Below the pieces are notes generated by a model, which was given only the letters and a program-made list of their open reading frames with translations, was not told where the DNA came from and did not search any database. From JAATGA01 sp047605605 (GTDB lineage Bacteria > Pseudomonadota > Alphaproteobacteria > Rhodobacterales > Rhodobacteraceae), in the NCBI GenBank assembly GCA_047605605.1, contig JASGFG010000116.1, positions 1 to 6,825 of the forward strand: DNA of 6,825 nt, written 5' to 3'. This document shows, one piece after another, positions 1 through 5,987 of this stretch; within the stretch, counting starts at the first letter, position 1; every line of letters begins with the position of its first letter. The translations under genes were made by a program, and so were the position numbers.

Positions 1-2
1 TC

Positions 3-17
3 TTGGGCTGCGCCCAA
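3..17. terminator. Short hairpin, possible terminator of an upstream gene
   Basis: A 6-bp perfect inverted repeat, TTGGGC and GCCCAA, is separated by a 3-base loop (TGC). No clear T-run follows (the next bases are TTC), so it is a weak intrinsic terminator at best. It may mark the 3' end of a gene lying left of the window, or be part of the dispersed intergenic sequence that follows it. Both readings are inference. Confidence 0.3.
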
Positions 18-21
18 TTCA

Positions 22-54
22 CCCCCCGAGGATATTTTCGCAAAGAGGATGAAG
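22..54. repeat. Candidate dispersed intergenic sequence (Rhodobacteraceae type)
   Basis: A C-run is followed by GAGGATATTTTCGC and then a purine-rich AAAGAGGATGAAG stretch. This is the most A/T-rich segment of an otherwise very GC-rich window. From memory, variants of 'C-run, GAG(G/T)ATTT..., AAGATGAAG' recur in the intergenic regions of Rhodobacter and Paracoccus genomes. Only one copy is present here, so repetitiveness cannot be shown from this window. A stand-alone promoter element or a transcript 3' end are alternatives. Confidence 0.35.
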
Positions 55-143
55 GTAGAAGGGGCCTTCTGAGCGGGCTGCGCGCTGGCCGGTCAGGGGG
101 GATTAGTGGTTTTGCGCAAGGCTTGTCGCCGTTTTCACCGAAC

Positions 144-148
144 GGAGG
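144..148 (+). promoter_or_regulatory. Ribosome-binding site of the endolysin gene
   Basis: GGAGG lies five bases before the ATG at 154. It is the main reason for choosing that start over the in-frame GTG at 106, which also has a G-rich stretch (AGGGGGG) before it. The 17th residue of the longer reading is this Met, and the protein then begins in the usual way for the family (a few residues ahead of the EGG motif). Confidence 0.7.
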
Positions 149-153
149 CAGGC

Positions 154-765
154 ATGGTTCAGGTGCGGGAAATCGCGGAAGGCATCGTCGCGCGCGAGGG
201 CGGGTTCGTGGACGATCCCGATGATCCGGGTGGGGCGACGAACTACGGCGTGACGCTGGCGACACTGCGGCGGCTGGGGATCGACGTGACCGGCGAGGGG
301 CGGATCGACGCCGCCGATGTGCGGCGGCTGAGCCGGGCGCAGGCGGTGGACATCTACATCCGCCATTACTTTGACGGGCCGCGCCTTGGCGCGCTGCCCG
401 AGGCTTTGCAGCCTTCGGTGTTCGACATGTATGTCAATGCCGGGGCCAATGCGGTGAAGATCCTGCAACGGCTGCTGACGCAAATGGGGTTCCCCTGCGA
501 CCCGGATGGCGAGATCGGGCCGCAGACCATCCGTGCCGCCCAGGCGGCCGAGGAGGCGGCGCCCGCCTATCTGGCCGATGCCTACGGCATTGCGCGGCGC
601 AACTATTACTATGCGATTGCCGATGCCCGCCCCGCCAGCCGCAAGTTCGCGCGGGCGCGGAACGGCGGCAAGGGCGGCTGGATCCTGCGGGCCGAGGAGT
701 TCATCGCGCCACGCTATCGTCTGAGCGAGGCGCAGCATCGGGCGCGGGTGGCGGCATGGGGCTGA
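154..765 (+). CDS. GH108 N-acetylmuramidase, GTA-type endolysin (holin-associated)
   Basis: Predicted peptidoglycan hydrolase of 203 residues that cleaves the glycan strand to lyse the cell from inside. The N-terminal half is a glycoside hydrolase family 108 domain with its hallmark at residues 14-34: R-E-G-G-F-V-D-D-P-D-D-P-G-G-A-T-N-Y-G-V-T, where E15 is the expected catalytic acid. The rest (about 85-195) matches the PG_binding_3 type region that follows GH108, with the conserved stretches SVFDMYVNAGANAVKILQ (88-105) and DGEIGPQT (118-125). No signal peptide or membrane segment is visible, so export should depend on a holin, and a holin-like gene overlaps it by 10 bases. Residues 44-55 resemble a degenerate EF-hand/dockerin loop inserted in the catalytic domain. 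Homologues in Rhodobacterales are called 'holin-associated N-acetylmuramidase'; in Rhodobacter capsulatus such an enzyme releases gene transfer agent. Enzyme class is well supported. The GTA role is inferred, and a prophage remnant is the alternative, though no phage genes are seen. Confidence 0.9.
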   Translation: MVQVREIAEGIVAREGGFVDDPDDPGGATNYGVTLATLRRLGIDVTGEGRIDAADVRRLSRAQAVDIYIRHYFDGPRLGALPEALQPSVFDMYVNAGANAVKILQRLLTQMGFPCDPDGEIGPQTIRAAQAAEEAAPAYLADAYGIARRNYYYAIADARPASRKFARARNGGKGGWILRAEEFIAPRYRLSEAQHRARVAAWG

Positions 766-1232
766 TGGGGGCGGTGGCGGGCGCCGCCGGGGCGGTCGGC
801 GCCATCGGCGAGGCGGCGAAGGGGGTGGCGGAGGTCTTCACGCCTTCGGCCACGCGGCGGATGGAACTGTCGGCCGAGGCGCAGATGGCCGCGCTGAAGC
901 AGTTGGGCGAGGAATACGGCCTGCCCGCGACGGGGCAGTTCGACCGGGCGATGAATGCGCTGAACCGGCTGCCGCGGCCGCTGCTGGCGTTCGGGACCAT
1001 CGGGCTTTTCGTCTATGCGATGATCGACCCGGGCGATTTCGCGGCGCGGATGGTGGGGCTGAACGCGGTGCCGGAACCGCTGTGGTGGCTGCTGGGGGCG
1101 ATCGTGGCCTTCTATTTCGGTGCGCGCGAGACCTATTATTTCCGCAGCCGGGGCACGGCGGCACCGGGCGCGCCCGCGGCGGGGGCCGAGGCCAATGCCG
1201 CGCTGGACGACTGGCGCGGGGCAGGCGGCTAG
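756..1232 (+). CDS. GTA-type 3TM holin
   Basis: Small membrane protein of 158 residues, expected to form the inner-membrane lesion that lets the cytoplasmic muramidase reach peptidoglycan. Two hydrophobic helices are clear, at about residues 73-90 (RPLLAFGTIGLFVYAMI) and 106-122 (PEPLWWLLGAIVAFYFG). The Gly/Ala-rich N-terminus (1-18, with small-xxx-small spacing) could be a third, weaker helix. Between them lies a charged, probably cytoplasmic stretch (about 33-70), and the tail after residue 130 is rich in Ala, Gly and Pro. The conserved run from FDRAMN through PRPLLAFG to VPEPLWWLLGAI and FGARE fits the gene transfer agent holin family (Pfam GTA_holin_3TM). The start at 756 begins MGLMG, like the family, and overlaps the endolysin stop. 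An in-frame ATG at 765 forms a TGATG overlap and would remove three residues. The overlap implies co-translation with the endolysin. Pore formation has not been shown from sequence. Confidence 0.85.
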   Translation: MGLMGAVAGAAGAVGAIGEAAKGVAEVFTPSATRRMELSAEAQMAALKQLGEEYGLPATGQFDRAMNALNRLPRPLLAFGTIGLFVYAMIDPGDFAARMVGLNAVPEPLWWLLGAIVAFYFGARETYYFRSRGTAAPGAPAAGAEANAALDDWRGAGG

Positions 1233-1269
1233 GGGCGACAGGGGGCGGCCGGTCGGGTCGCCCCCTTTT
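1232..1269 (+). terminator. Intrinsic terminator after the lysis cassette
   Basis: GGGGCGAC (1232-1239) is complementary to GTCGCCCC (1257-1264), and the alternative arm GGGGGC (1241-1246) pairs with GCCCCC (1260-1265). Either stem ends next to TTTT (1266-1269). The stem begins at the holin stop codon. This looks like a Rho-independent terminator that insulates argS from the lysis genes. The two overlapping stems are mutually exclusive. Confidence 0.6.
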
Positions 1270-1287
1270 CCATTCCGGCCCCCGTCC

Positions 1288-1316
1288 TTGACCTGCGGGG
1301 GCGGATCGGGCAACAG
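1288..1316 (+). promoter_or_regulatory. Candidate argS promoter
   Basis: CTTGACC gives a good alphaproteobacterial housekeeping -35 hexamer (TTGACC, 1288-1293). A 17-base spacer leads to CAACAG (1311-1316), a weak -10 match. It lies just after the terminator and about 27 bases before the argS start, as expected for a gene with its own promoter. The -35 is convincing and the -10 is not. Confidence 0.45.
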
Positions 1317-1321
1317 GTTCG

Positions 1322-1340
1322 GATCAGACAGGATTTGATC
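1322..1340 (+). promoter_or_regulatory. argS leader hairpin with Shine-Dalgarno in its loop
   Basis: GATCAGA (1322-1328) pairs with TTTGATC (1334-1340) as a 7-bp stem with one G-U pair. The five-base loop is CAGGA (1329-1333), which contains the AGGA Shine-Dalgarno nine bases before the ATG at 1343. The stem is visible directly. Whether it changes argS translation is unknown. Confidence 0.4.
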
Positions 1341-1342
1341 AG

Positions 1343-3085
1343 ATGAACCTCTTCTCGGACATCCGCGGCCTTGTGATCGACGCTTTGGGCGATCTGGTGG
1401 CGGAGGGGAAACTGCCTGCGGGCCTGGATTACGCCAATGTCGCGGTGGAACCGCCGCGCGATGCCGCGCATGGCGACATGGCCACGAATGCCGCGATGGT
1501 GCTGGCGAAACCCGCCGCGCTGCAGCCCCGCGCCATTGCCGAGGCGCTGGCGGTGAAGCTCGCCGCCGATCCGCGGGTGGAAAGCGCCGATGTGGCGGGG
1601 CCGGGGTTCCTGAACCTGCGGCTGGCCGCGTCGGTCTGGCAGGGGATCGTGCGCGCCGCGCTGGAGCAGGGGGGCGATTTCGGCCGGTCCGCCATGGGCG
1701 CGGGCGAAAAGGTCAACGTCGAGTTCGTGTCTGCCAACCCCACCGGGCCAATGCATGTGGGCCATGTTCGGGGCGCCGTGGTGGGCGATGCGCTGTCGAA
1801 CCTGCTGGCCTATGCCGGTTGGGACGTGACGCGGGAATATTACATCAACGACGGCGGCGCGCAGGTCGATGTGCTGGCCCGTTCGGCCTATGAGCGGTAT
1901 CGCGAGGCCAACGGGCTGGAACCCGAAATCCGCGAGGGCCTGTATCCAGGCGACTACCTGATCCCGGTGGGGGAGGCGCTGAAGGAAACCTATGGCACGT
2001 CCTTTCTGGACAAGCCGGAATCCGAATGGCTGGTGACCTTCCGCAATTTCGCGACGCGCGAGATGATGAAGATGATCCGCGAGGATCTGGCCGCGCTTGG
2101 CGTGACGATGGATGCCTATTCGTCGGAAAAGGCGCTGTATGGCACCGGCAAGATCGAGGCGGCGCTGGACCGGCTGCGGGCGGCGGGGCTGATCTATGAG
2201 GGCGTGCTGGAGCCGCCGAAGGGCAAGACCCCCGAGGATTGGGAACCGCGCCAGCAGACGCTGTTCCGGTCGACCGCGCATGGCGACGACGTGGACCGCC
2301 CGGTGATGAAGTCGGACGGGTCCTGGACCTATTTCGCGCCCGACATCGCCTATCACTTCGACAAGGTGGAACGCGGGTTCGACCAGTTGATCGACATTTT
2401 CGGCGCCGACCATGGCGGTTACGTCAAGCGGATGAAGGCCGCCGTCGCCGCGCTGTCGGACGGGCGGGTGCCGCTGGACATCAAGCTGATCCAGCTGGTC
2501 AAACTGTTCAAGAACGGCGAGCCGTTCAAGATGTCGAAGCGGGCGGGCACTTTCGTCACCCTGCGCGATGTGGTGGAACAGGTGGGCGCCGACGTGACGC
2601 GCTTTGTCATGCTGACCCGCAAGAATGACGTGACGCTGGATTTCGACTTCGACAAGGTGCTGGAACAGTCCAAGGACAATCCGGTCTTCTACGTCCAATA
2701 CGCCAATGCCCGCGTGAACTCGATCCTGCGGCGCGCGCGCGAGGGCGGGGTGGATGTGTCGGATGCGGCGCTGGCCGCCGCCGACCTGACCCGGCTGGAC
2801 CACGAGGCGGAAATCAAGGTCGCCCGCCAGATCGCCGAATGGCCGCGTCTGGTGGAAATCGCCGCGCGCACGAATGAACCGCATCGGGTGGCGTTCTACC
2901 TGTATGAACTGGCCTCGGACCTGCACGGGCTGTGGAATCGGGGCAATGACGACGCCAATCTGCGCTTCGTGCAGGAGGATTCGGCCGTATCGCAGGCGAA
3001 AATCGCGCTGGCGCGGGCCGTGGGCGTTGTTATTTCCAACGGTTTGGGTATCTTGGGCGTGACCCCGGTCGAGGAAATGCGCTGA
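1343..3085 (+). CDS. argS: Arginine--tRNA ligase
   Basis: Cytoplasmic class I aminoacyl-tRNA synthetase of 580 residues, a normal length. It charges tRNA(Arg) with arginine using ATP. The N-terminal tRNA-recognition domain (about 1-110) contains the family stretch AAHGDMATNAAMVLAK (41-56). The Rossmann catalytic core carries VSANPTGPMHVGH (129-141), in which HVGH at 138-141 is the HIGH signature, and INDGGAQV (168-175). The second signature is KMSKR at 396-400, followed by AGTFVTLRD. The C-terminal anticodon-binding DALR domain (about 450-580) includes NPVFYVQYANARVNSIL (446-462) and ends with the typical G-I-L-G-V-T-P-V-E-E-M. The ATG at 1343 has AGGA nine bases upstream and gives the usual N-terminus. 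The gene stands between the lysis cassette terminator and the SPOR gene. No truncation or missing catalytic motif is seen. Confidence 0.98.
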   Translation: MNLFSDIRGLVIDALGDLVAEGKLPAGLDYANVAVEPPRDAAHGDMATNAAMVLAKPAALQPRAIAEALAVKLAADPRVESADVAGPGFLNLRLAASVWQGIVRAALEQGGDFGRSAMGAGEKVNVEFVSANPTGPMHVGHVRGAVVGDALSNLLAYAGWDVTREYYINDGGAQVDVLARSAYERYREANGLEPEIREGLYPGDYLIPVGEALKETYGTSFLDKPESEWLVTFRNFATREMMKMIREDLAALGVTMDAYSSEKALYGTGKIEAALDRLRAAGLIYEGVLEPPKGKTPEDWEPRQQTLFRSTAHGDDVDRPVMKSDGSWTYFAPDIAYHFDKVERGFDQLIDIFGADHGGYVKRMKAAVAALSDGRVPLDIKLIQLVKLFKNGEPFKMSKRAGTFVTLRDVVEQVGADVTRFVMLTRKNDVTLDFDFDKVLEQSKDNPVFYVQYANARVNSILRRAREGGVDVSDAALAAADLTRLDHEAEIKVARQIAEWPRLVEIAARTNEPHRVAFYLYELASDLHGLWNRGNDDANLRFVQEDSAVSQAKIALARAVGVVISNGLGILGVTPVEEMR

Positions 3086-3164
3086 TCCAACAGGCGCCCC
3101 GGCCTTGGGTGAACAGGCAAGACGCGGGCGGCCGCAAGGTGACAGACCCGCCGATGGGGCAGAT

Positions 3165-4187
3165 ATGGCGGACGTGGATTTCGACGACTTCGGTGGGTAT
3201 GAGCCGACCGCTGCCGCGGGCAGCGGCCGGACGCAACGCATCATCAACATTGCCGGGGCGGCCAGTTCGGTCGCCCTGGTCATCGGTCTGGGCGTCTGGG
3301 GCTACAAGATCGCGGTGCGCGACGTGAACGGCGTGCCGGTCATGCGCGCGCTGGCCGGGCCGATGCGCATCGCCCCCGACGATCCCGGCGGCACCATTGC
3401 CGAAAACCAGGGACTGGCCGTCAACGACATTGCGGCCGAGGGTGCGGCTTCGGCCCCGTCCGACCGGCTGGTTCTGGCCCCCCGCGTGGTCGGGCTGGAT
3501 GACAGTGATGCGGCCGGCCTGTCCGATCCCGCCCCTATCGAGGCCGAGGCGCCCCGGATCGCTGCTGCGCCCGCCGCCGCTCCCCCTGCCGATGCCCTGC
3601 CGGATGCCGGGGCCGATATGGCAGAGGCCGTCACTGCGGTCGATCCGGTCTCGGTTCCCGTGGCCGAGGCCCCTGCGCCTGTCGACCCCGAAGCGGTGGC
3701 GATTGCGCTGGCCGATGCGATCACCGATGGTGCCGCGCCGCTGACCCCGCTGGCGTCGCAGGTGCCCGAAGGCGGAATGGCGAAATCCCTGCGTCCGCCG
3801 GCCCGCCCCCCGGTTCGCACCGCGGCGGTGCAGCCGACGCAAGCCGCGCCAGCCGCCGAGGGCGAGGTGGTGGAGGTGCAGCAGACCGCCGCCGCCCCGA
3901 CCGCCCCGGCAGAGGTGGAGGCCGCGAAGATCAAGGCCGGCACGCGGCTGGTGCAACTGGGTGCCTTTGACTCGGCCGATCAGGCGCGCGCCGAATGGAA
4001 GAAGATGCAGGGCCGTTTCCCCGACCTTCTGGCGTCGAAATCGCTGGTGGTGCAATCGGCGGACTCGGGCGGTCGCACCTTCTATCGCCTGCGGGCGCAT
4101 GGCTTTGATGGCGAGGATGATGCCCGCCGCTTCTGCACCGCCCTGCTGGCCGAAGGCGCCGCCTGCATCCCGGTGGTGCAGCGTTGA
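3165..4187 (+). CDS. Membrane-anchored SPOR-domain protein
   Basis: Predicted bitopic inner-membrane protein of 340 residues. A short cytoplasmic N-terminus (1-24) precedes one hydrophobic helix at about 26-46 (IINIAGAASSVALVIGLGVW). A conserved segment follows (about 50-105, with RDVNGVPVMRAL and GPMRIAPDDPGG), then a long low-complexity Ala/Pro/Glu-rich periplasmic linker (about 120-255). A C-terminal SPOR domain occupies about 259-338, from TRLVQLGAFDSADQARAEW to CIPVV, with two cysteines (C324, C334) that could form a disulfide. SPOR domains bind glycan strands stripped of stem peptides, usually at division sites, so a role in septal peptidoglycan remodelling is inferred (FtsN/DedD-like layout, not proven orthology). 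The ATG at 3165 has a GGGG tract shortly before it. A longer reading from TTG 3105 lacks a good ribosome-binding site and adds a non-conserved, Arg/Gly-rich stretch. The gene lies 79 bases after argS and overlaps nagZ. Confidence 0.85.
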   Translation: MADVDFDDFGGYEPTAAAGSGRTQRIINIAGAASSVALVIGLGVWGYKIAVRDVNGVPVMRALAGPMRIAPDDPGGTIAENQGLAVNDIAAEGAASAPSDRLVLAPRVVGLDDSDAAGLSDPAPIEAEAPRIAAAPAAAPPADALPDAGADMAEAVTAVDPVSVPVAEAPAPVDPEAVAIALADAITDGAAPLTPLASQVPEGGMAKSLRPPARPPVRTAAVQPTQAAPAAEGEVVEVQQTAAAPTAPAEVEAAKIKAGTRLVQLGAFDSADQARAEWKKMQGRFPDLLASKSLVVQSADSGGRTFYRLRAHGFDGEDDARRFCTALLAEGAACIPVVQR

Positions 4188-5197
4188 CCATCGGCAAGGG
4201 CGCGGCGATCTTCGGCTGTGCGGGGCCAGAGCTTTTGGCGCAGGAACGCGATTTCTTTCGCGACTATGACCCCTTTGGCTTCATCCTGTTCGCGCGGAAC
4301 GTGGAAAACCCCGACCAACTGCGCCGCCTGACGGGCGACCTGCGCGCGGCGGTGGGGCGCGATGCCCCGATCCTGGTCGATCAGGAAGGCGGGCGGGTGC
4401 AACGCCTGCGCGCGCCGCACTGGCGCGAATGGGCGCCGCCGCTGGATACCGTGCTGGCCGCGGGCGCGCAGGCCGAGCGCGCCATGTATCTGCGGATGCG
4501 GATACTGGCGAACGAATTGCGCGCGGTCGGCATCGACGCGAACTGTGCCCCGGTCTGCGACATCGCGGGCGAGGGGACGCATCCGTTTCTGAAGAACCGC
4601 TGCTATGGCACTGATTGCGCGACCGTAACCCGGATTGCCCGCGCCGTGGCGCAGGCGCATCTGGACGAAGGCGTGCTGCCGGTGATGAAGCATATGCCCG
4701 GGCATGGCCGCAGCCAGGCCGACACGCATCACGACCTGCCGGTGGTCGAGGCGGGCCGCGCGGAACTGGCGGAAACCGATTTCGCCCCGTTCCGGGCGCT
4801 GGCCGACCTGCCGATGGCTATGACGGCGCATATCGTATTTCGCGCCTATGACGCCGACAATCCCGCGACGCAATCGCCCGCCATGATCCGCGCCATCCGG
4901 GGCGAGATCGGGTTTCAGGGCCTGCTGATGACAGACGACCTGAACATGGAGGCGCTTGCGGGCGACCTTGCGACCCGCACCGCGCGTGCGATCGCCGCGG
5001 GCGTGGACATCGCGCTGCACTGCAAGGGGGATCTGGCCCAGATGCAGGCGGTGGCCGGCGCCGCGGGCGAGATGACGGCAGCTGCCCGCGACCGGGCAAA
5101 GGCCGCGCTGGCCCGCCGCCATGCGGCCGACCCTGTTGACATCGCCGCGCTGGAGGCGGAACTTTCCGGCCTTGTGGCGCAGGCGGCAGATGGCTGA
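4184..5197 (+). CDS. nagZ: Beta-N-acetylhexosaminidase NagZ (GH3)
   Basis: Cytoplasmic glycoside hydrolase family 3 enzyme of 337 residues, the usual length for a single-domain NagZ. It removes N-acetylglucosamine from anhydro-muropeptides during peptidoglycan recycling; in many bacteria the products also feed AmpC-type beta-lactamase induction. Motifs in order are LVDQEGGRVQRL (64-75); KHMPGHG (169-175); D180-T-H182, expected to be the mobile-loop Asp/His acid-base dyad; and MTDDLNM (249-255), in which D251 is the expected nucleophile. No signal peptide is present. The start is a TTG at 4184 whose last two bases share the SPOR stop codon (TTGA overlap). No in-frame ATG or GTG lies just upstream and the N-terminal homology begins right after it, so the TTG is preferred. 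A rare start codon joined to the previous stop suggests translational coupling. The 3' end overlaps scpA by 8 bases. Confidence 0.93.
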   Translation: MTIGKGAAIFGCAGPELLAQERDFFRDYDPFGFILFARNVENPDQLRRLTGDLRAAVGRDAPILVDQEGGRVQRLRAPHWREWAPPLDTVLAAGAQAERAMYLRMRILANELRAVGIDANCAPVCDIAGEGTHPFLKNRCYGTDCATVTRIARAVAQAHLDEGVLPVMKHMPGHGRSQADTHHDLPVVEAGRAELAETDFAPFRALADLPMAMTAHIVFRAYDADNPATQSPAMIRAIRGEIGFQGLLMTDDLNMEALAGDLATRTARAIAAGVDIALHCKGDLAQMQAVAGAAGEMTAAARDRAKAALARRHAADPVDIAALEAELSGLVAQAADG

Positions 5198-5987
5198 CAC
5201 CGATCCCGACGACTGGACCCTTCCCGAACGCCTCGCCCCCGCCGACCGGCTGGCGGCCGAGGCGCTGATCGTCGATGTCGACGGGTTCGAGGGGCCGCTG
5301 GACCTGCTGCTGACGCTTTCCCGCACGCAGAAGGTCGATCTGCGGCGGATTTCGGTGCTGCAACTGGCCGAGCAATACCTGGCCTTCGTGCAGAAGGTGC
5401 AGGCGCTGCGGATCGAACTCGCGGCCGATTATCTGGTGATGGCGGCCTGGCTCGCGTTCCTGAAGTCGCGCCTGTTGCTGCCACCCGATCCCGAGGAGGA
5501 CGGCCCCTCGGCCGAAGACCTGGCCGCGCATCTGGCGTTCCAGTTGCAACGGCTGGAGGCGATGCGCGAGGCGGCGGCGAACCTGATGGCGCGCGATCAG
5601 CTGGGGCGCGATTTCTTCGCCCGCGGCCTGCCCGAGGATGTGACGCGGCATCGCAAGGTGACCTATGGCGCCACGCTGCTGGACCTGATGCGCGCCTATG
5701 CCCGGATCAGGACCAAGGACGAATTTCGCCCCTTTGTCATGGACCGCGACCATGTGTTCACCATGGAACAGGCGCTGGAGCGTATGCGCGGCCTGATCGG
5801 CTATGCGGGCGAGTGGGCCGATCTGACGACCTTCCTGCCCGAAGGCTGGTCTGCCACGCCGATGCGGCGGCGGTCGGCAACGGCGGCGCATTTCGCCGCG
5901 GTGCTTGAACTGGCCAAGCGCGGTCAGGTCACGGTGCGGCAGGGCGAGACCTTTGCCCCGATCCAGATCCGGCGGAGGGGCGAATGA
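5190..5987 (+). CDS. scpA: Segregation and condensation protein A
   Basis: Kleisin subunit of the bacterial Smc-ScpA-ScpB condensin, 265 residues. It bridges the Smc head domains and binds ScpB to compact and segregate the nucleoid. The N-terminal Smc-binding part carries the hallmark V-D-G-F-E-G-P-L-D-L-L-L (30-41), then VDLRRISVLQLAEQYL (49-64) and an ADYLVMAAWLAFLKSRLLLP stretch (79-98). The middle is charged and helical, and the C-terminal winged-helix part spans roughly 185-262. The ATG at 5190 is chosen because it fits the family N-terminus; an upstream in-frame ATG at 5121 lies inside nagZ and adds a 23-residue Arg-rich stretch that reads as a nagZ shadow. It overlaps the nagZ stop by 8 bases and the scpB start by 4, so all three are probably co-translated. 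Confidence 0.95.
   Translation: MADTDPDDWTLPERLAPADRLAAEALIVDVDGFEGPLDLLLTLSRTQKVDLRRISVLQLAEQYLAFVQKVQALRIELAADYLVMAAWLAFLKSRLLLPPDPEEDGPSAEDLAAHLAFQLQRLEAMREAAANLMARDQLGRDFFARGLPEDVTRHRKVTYGATLLDLMRAYARIRTKDEFRPFVMDRDHVFTMEQALERMRGLIGYAGEWADLTTFLPEGWSATPMRRRSATAAHFAAVLELAKRGQVTVRQGETFAPIQIRRRGE
5974..5978 (+). promoter_or_regulatory. Ribosome-binding site of scpB inside scpA
   Basis: GGAGG lies five bases before the scpB ATG (5984) and within the last codons of scpA. With the ATGA overlap it supports direct reinitiation and independent ribosome loading for scpB. Confidence 0.7.

Noticed and set aside
106..153. Upstream GTG start extending the endolysin by 16 residues
   Set aside because: A G-run precedes it, but the ATG at 154 has GGAGG at ideal spacing, and the extra residues (basic, RKACRRFHR) are not a signal peptide nor typical of the family.
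103..738. A 211-codon - strand frame opposite the endolysin
   Set aside because: Its composition (His/Arg/Pro/Gly-rich) and exact overlap with a well-supported GH108 gene mark it as a shadow.
154..1232. A new prophage or phage-defence system
   Set aside because: Only lysis genes are present. There is no integrase, repressor, structural, nuclease or toxin gene in the window, and the neighbours are conserved housekeeping genes.
3105..3164. Upstream TTG start extending the SPOR protein by 20 residues
   Set aside because: No good ribosome-binding site and an Arg/Gly-rich addition that looks like translated intergenic DNA. ATG 3165 gives the expected short cytoplasmic N-terminus.
3086..3164. Terminator or promoter between argS and the SPOR gene
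   Set aside because: Only short GC-rich complementarities (for example GCGGG 3124-3128 with CCCGC 3147-3151) are present, with no T-run and no convincing -35/-10 pair.
1229..3283. A very long open frame (684 codons) on the - strand opposite argS
   Set aside because: It mirrors argS across its whole length, is rich in His, Arg, Gln and Gly, and shows no recognisable domain. Such antisense frames are expected opposite GC-rich genes with G/C at third positions.
5121..5189. Upstream ATG extending scpA by 23 residues into nagZ
   Set aside because: The added Arg/Trp-rich stretch is the out-of-frame reading of nagZ codons, and the ScpA family normally starts shortly before the GFEGPLDLLL motif.
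3030..5891. Long - strand frames opposite the SPOR, nagZ and scpA genes
   Set aside because: They lie antisense to genes with clear family motifs, have low-complexity Arg/Gly/His composition and carry no recognisable motif.
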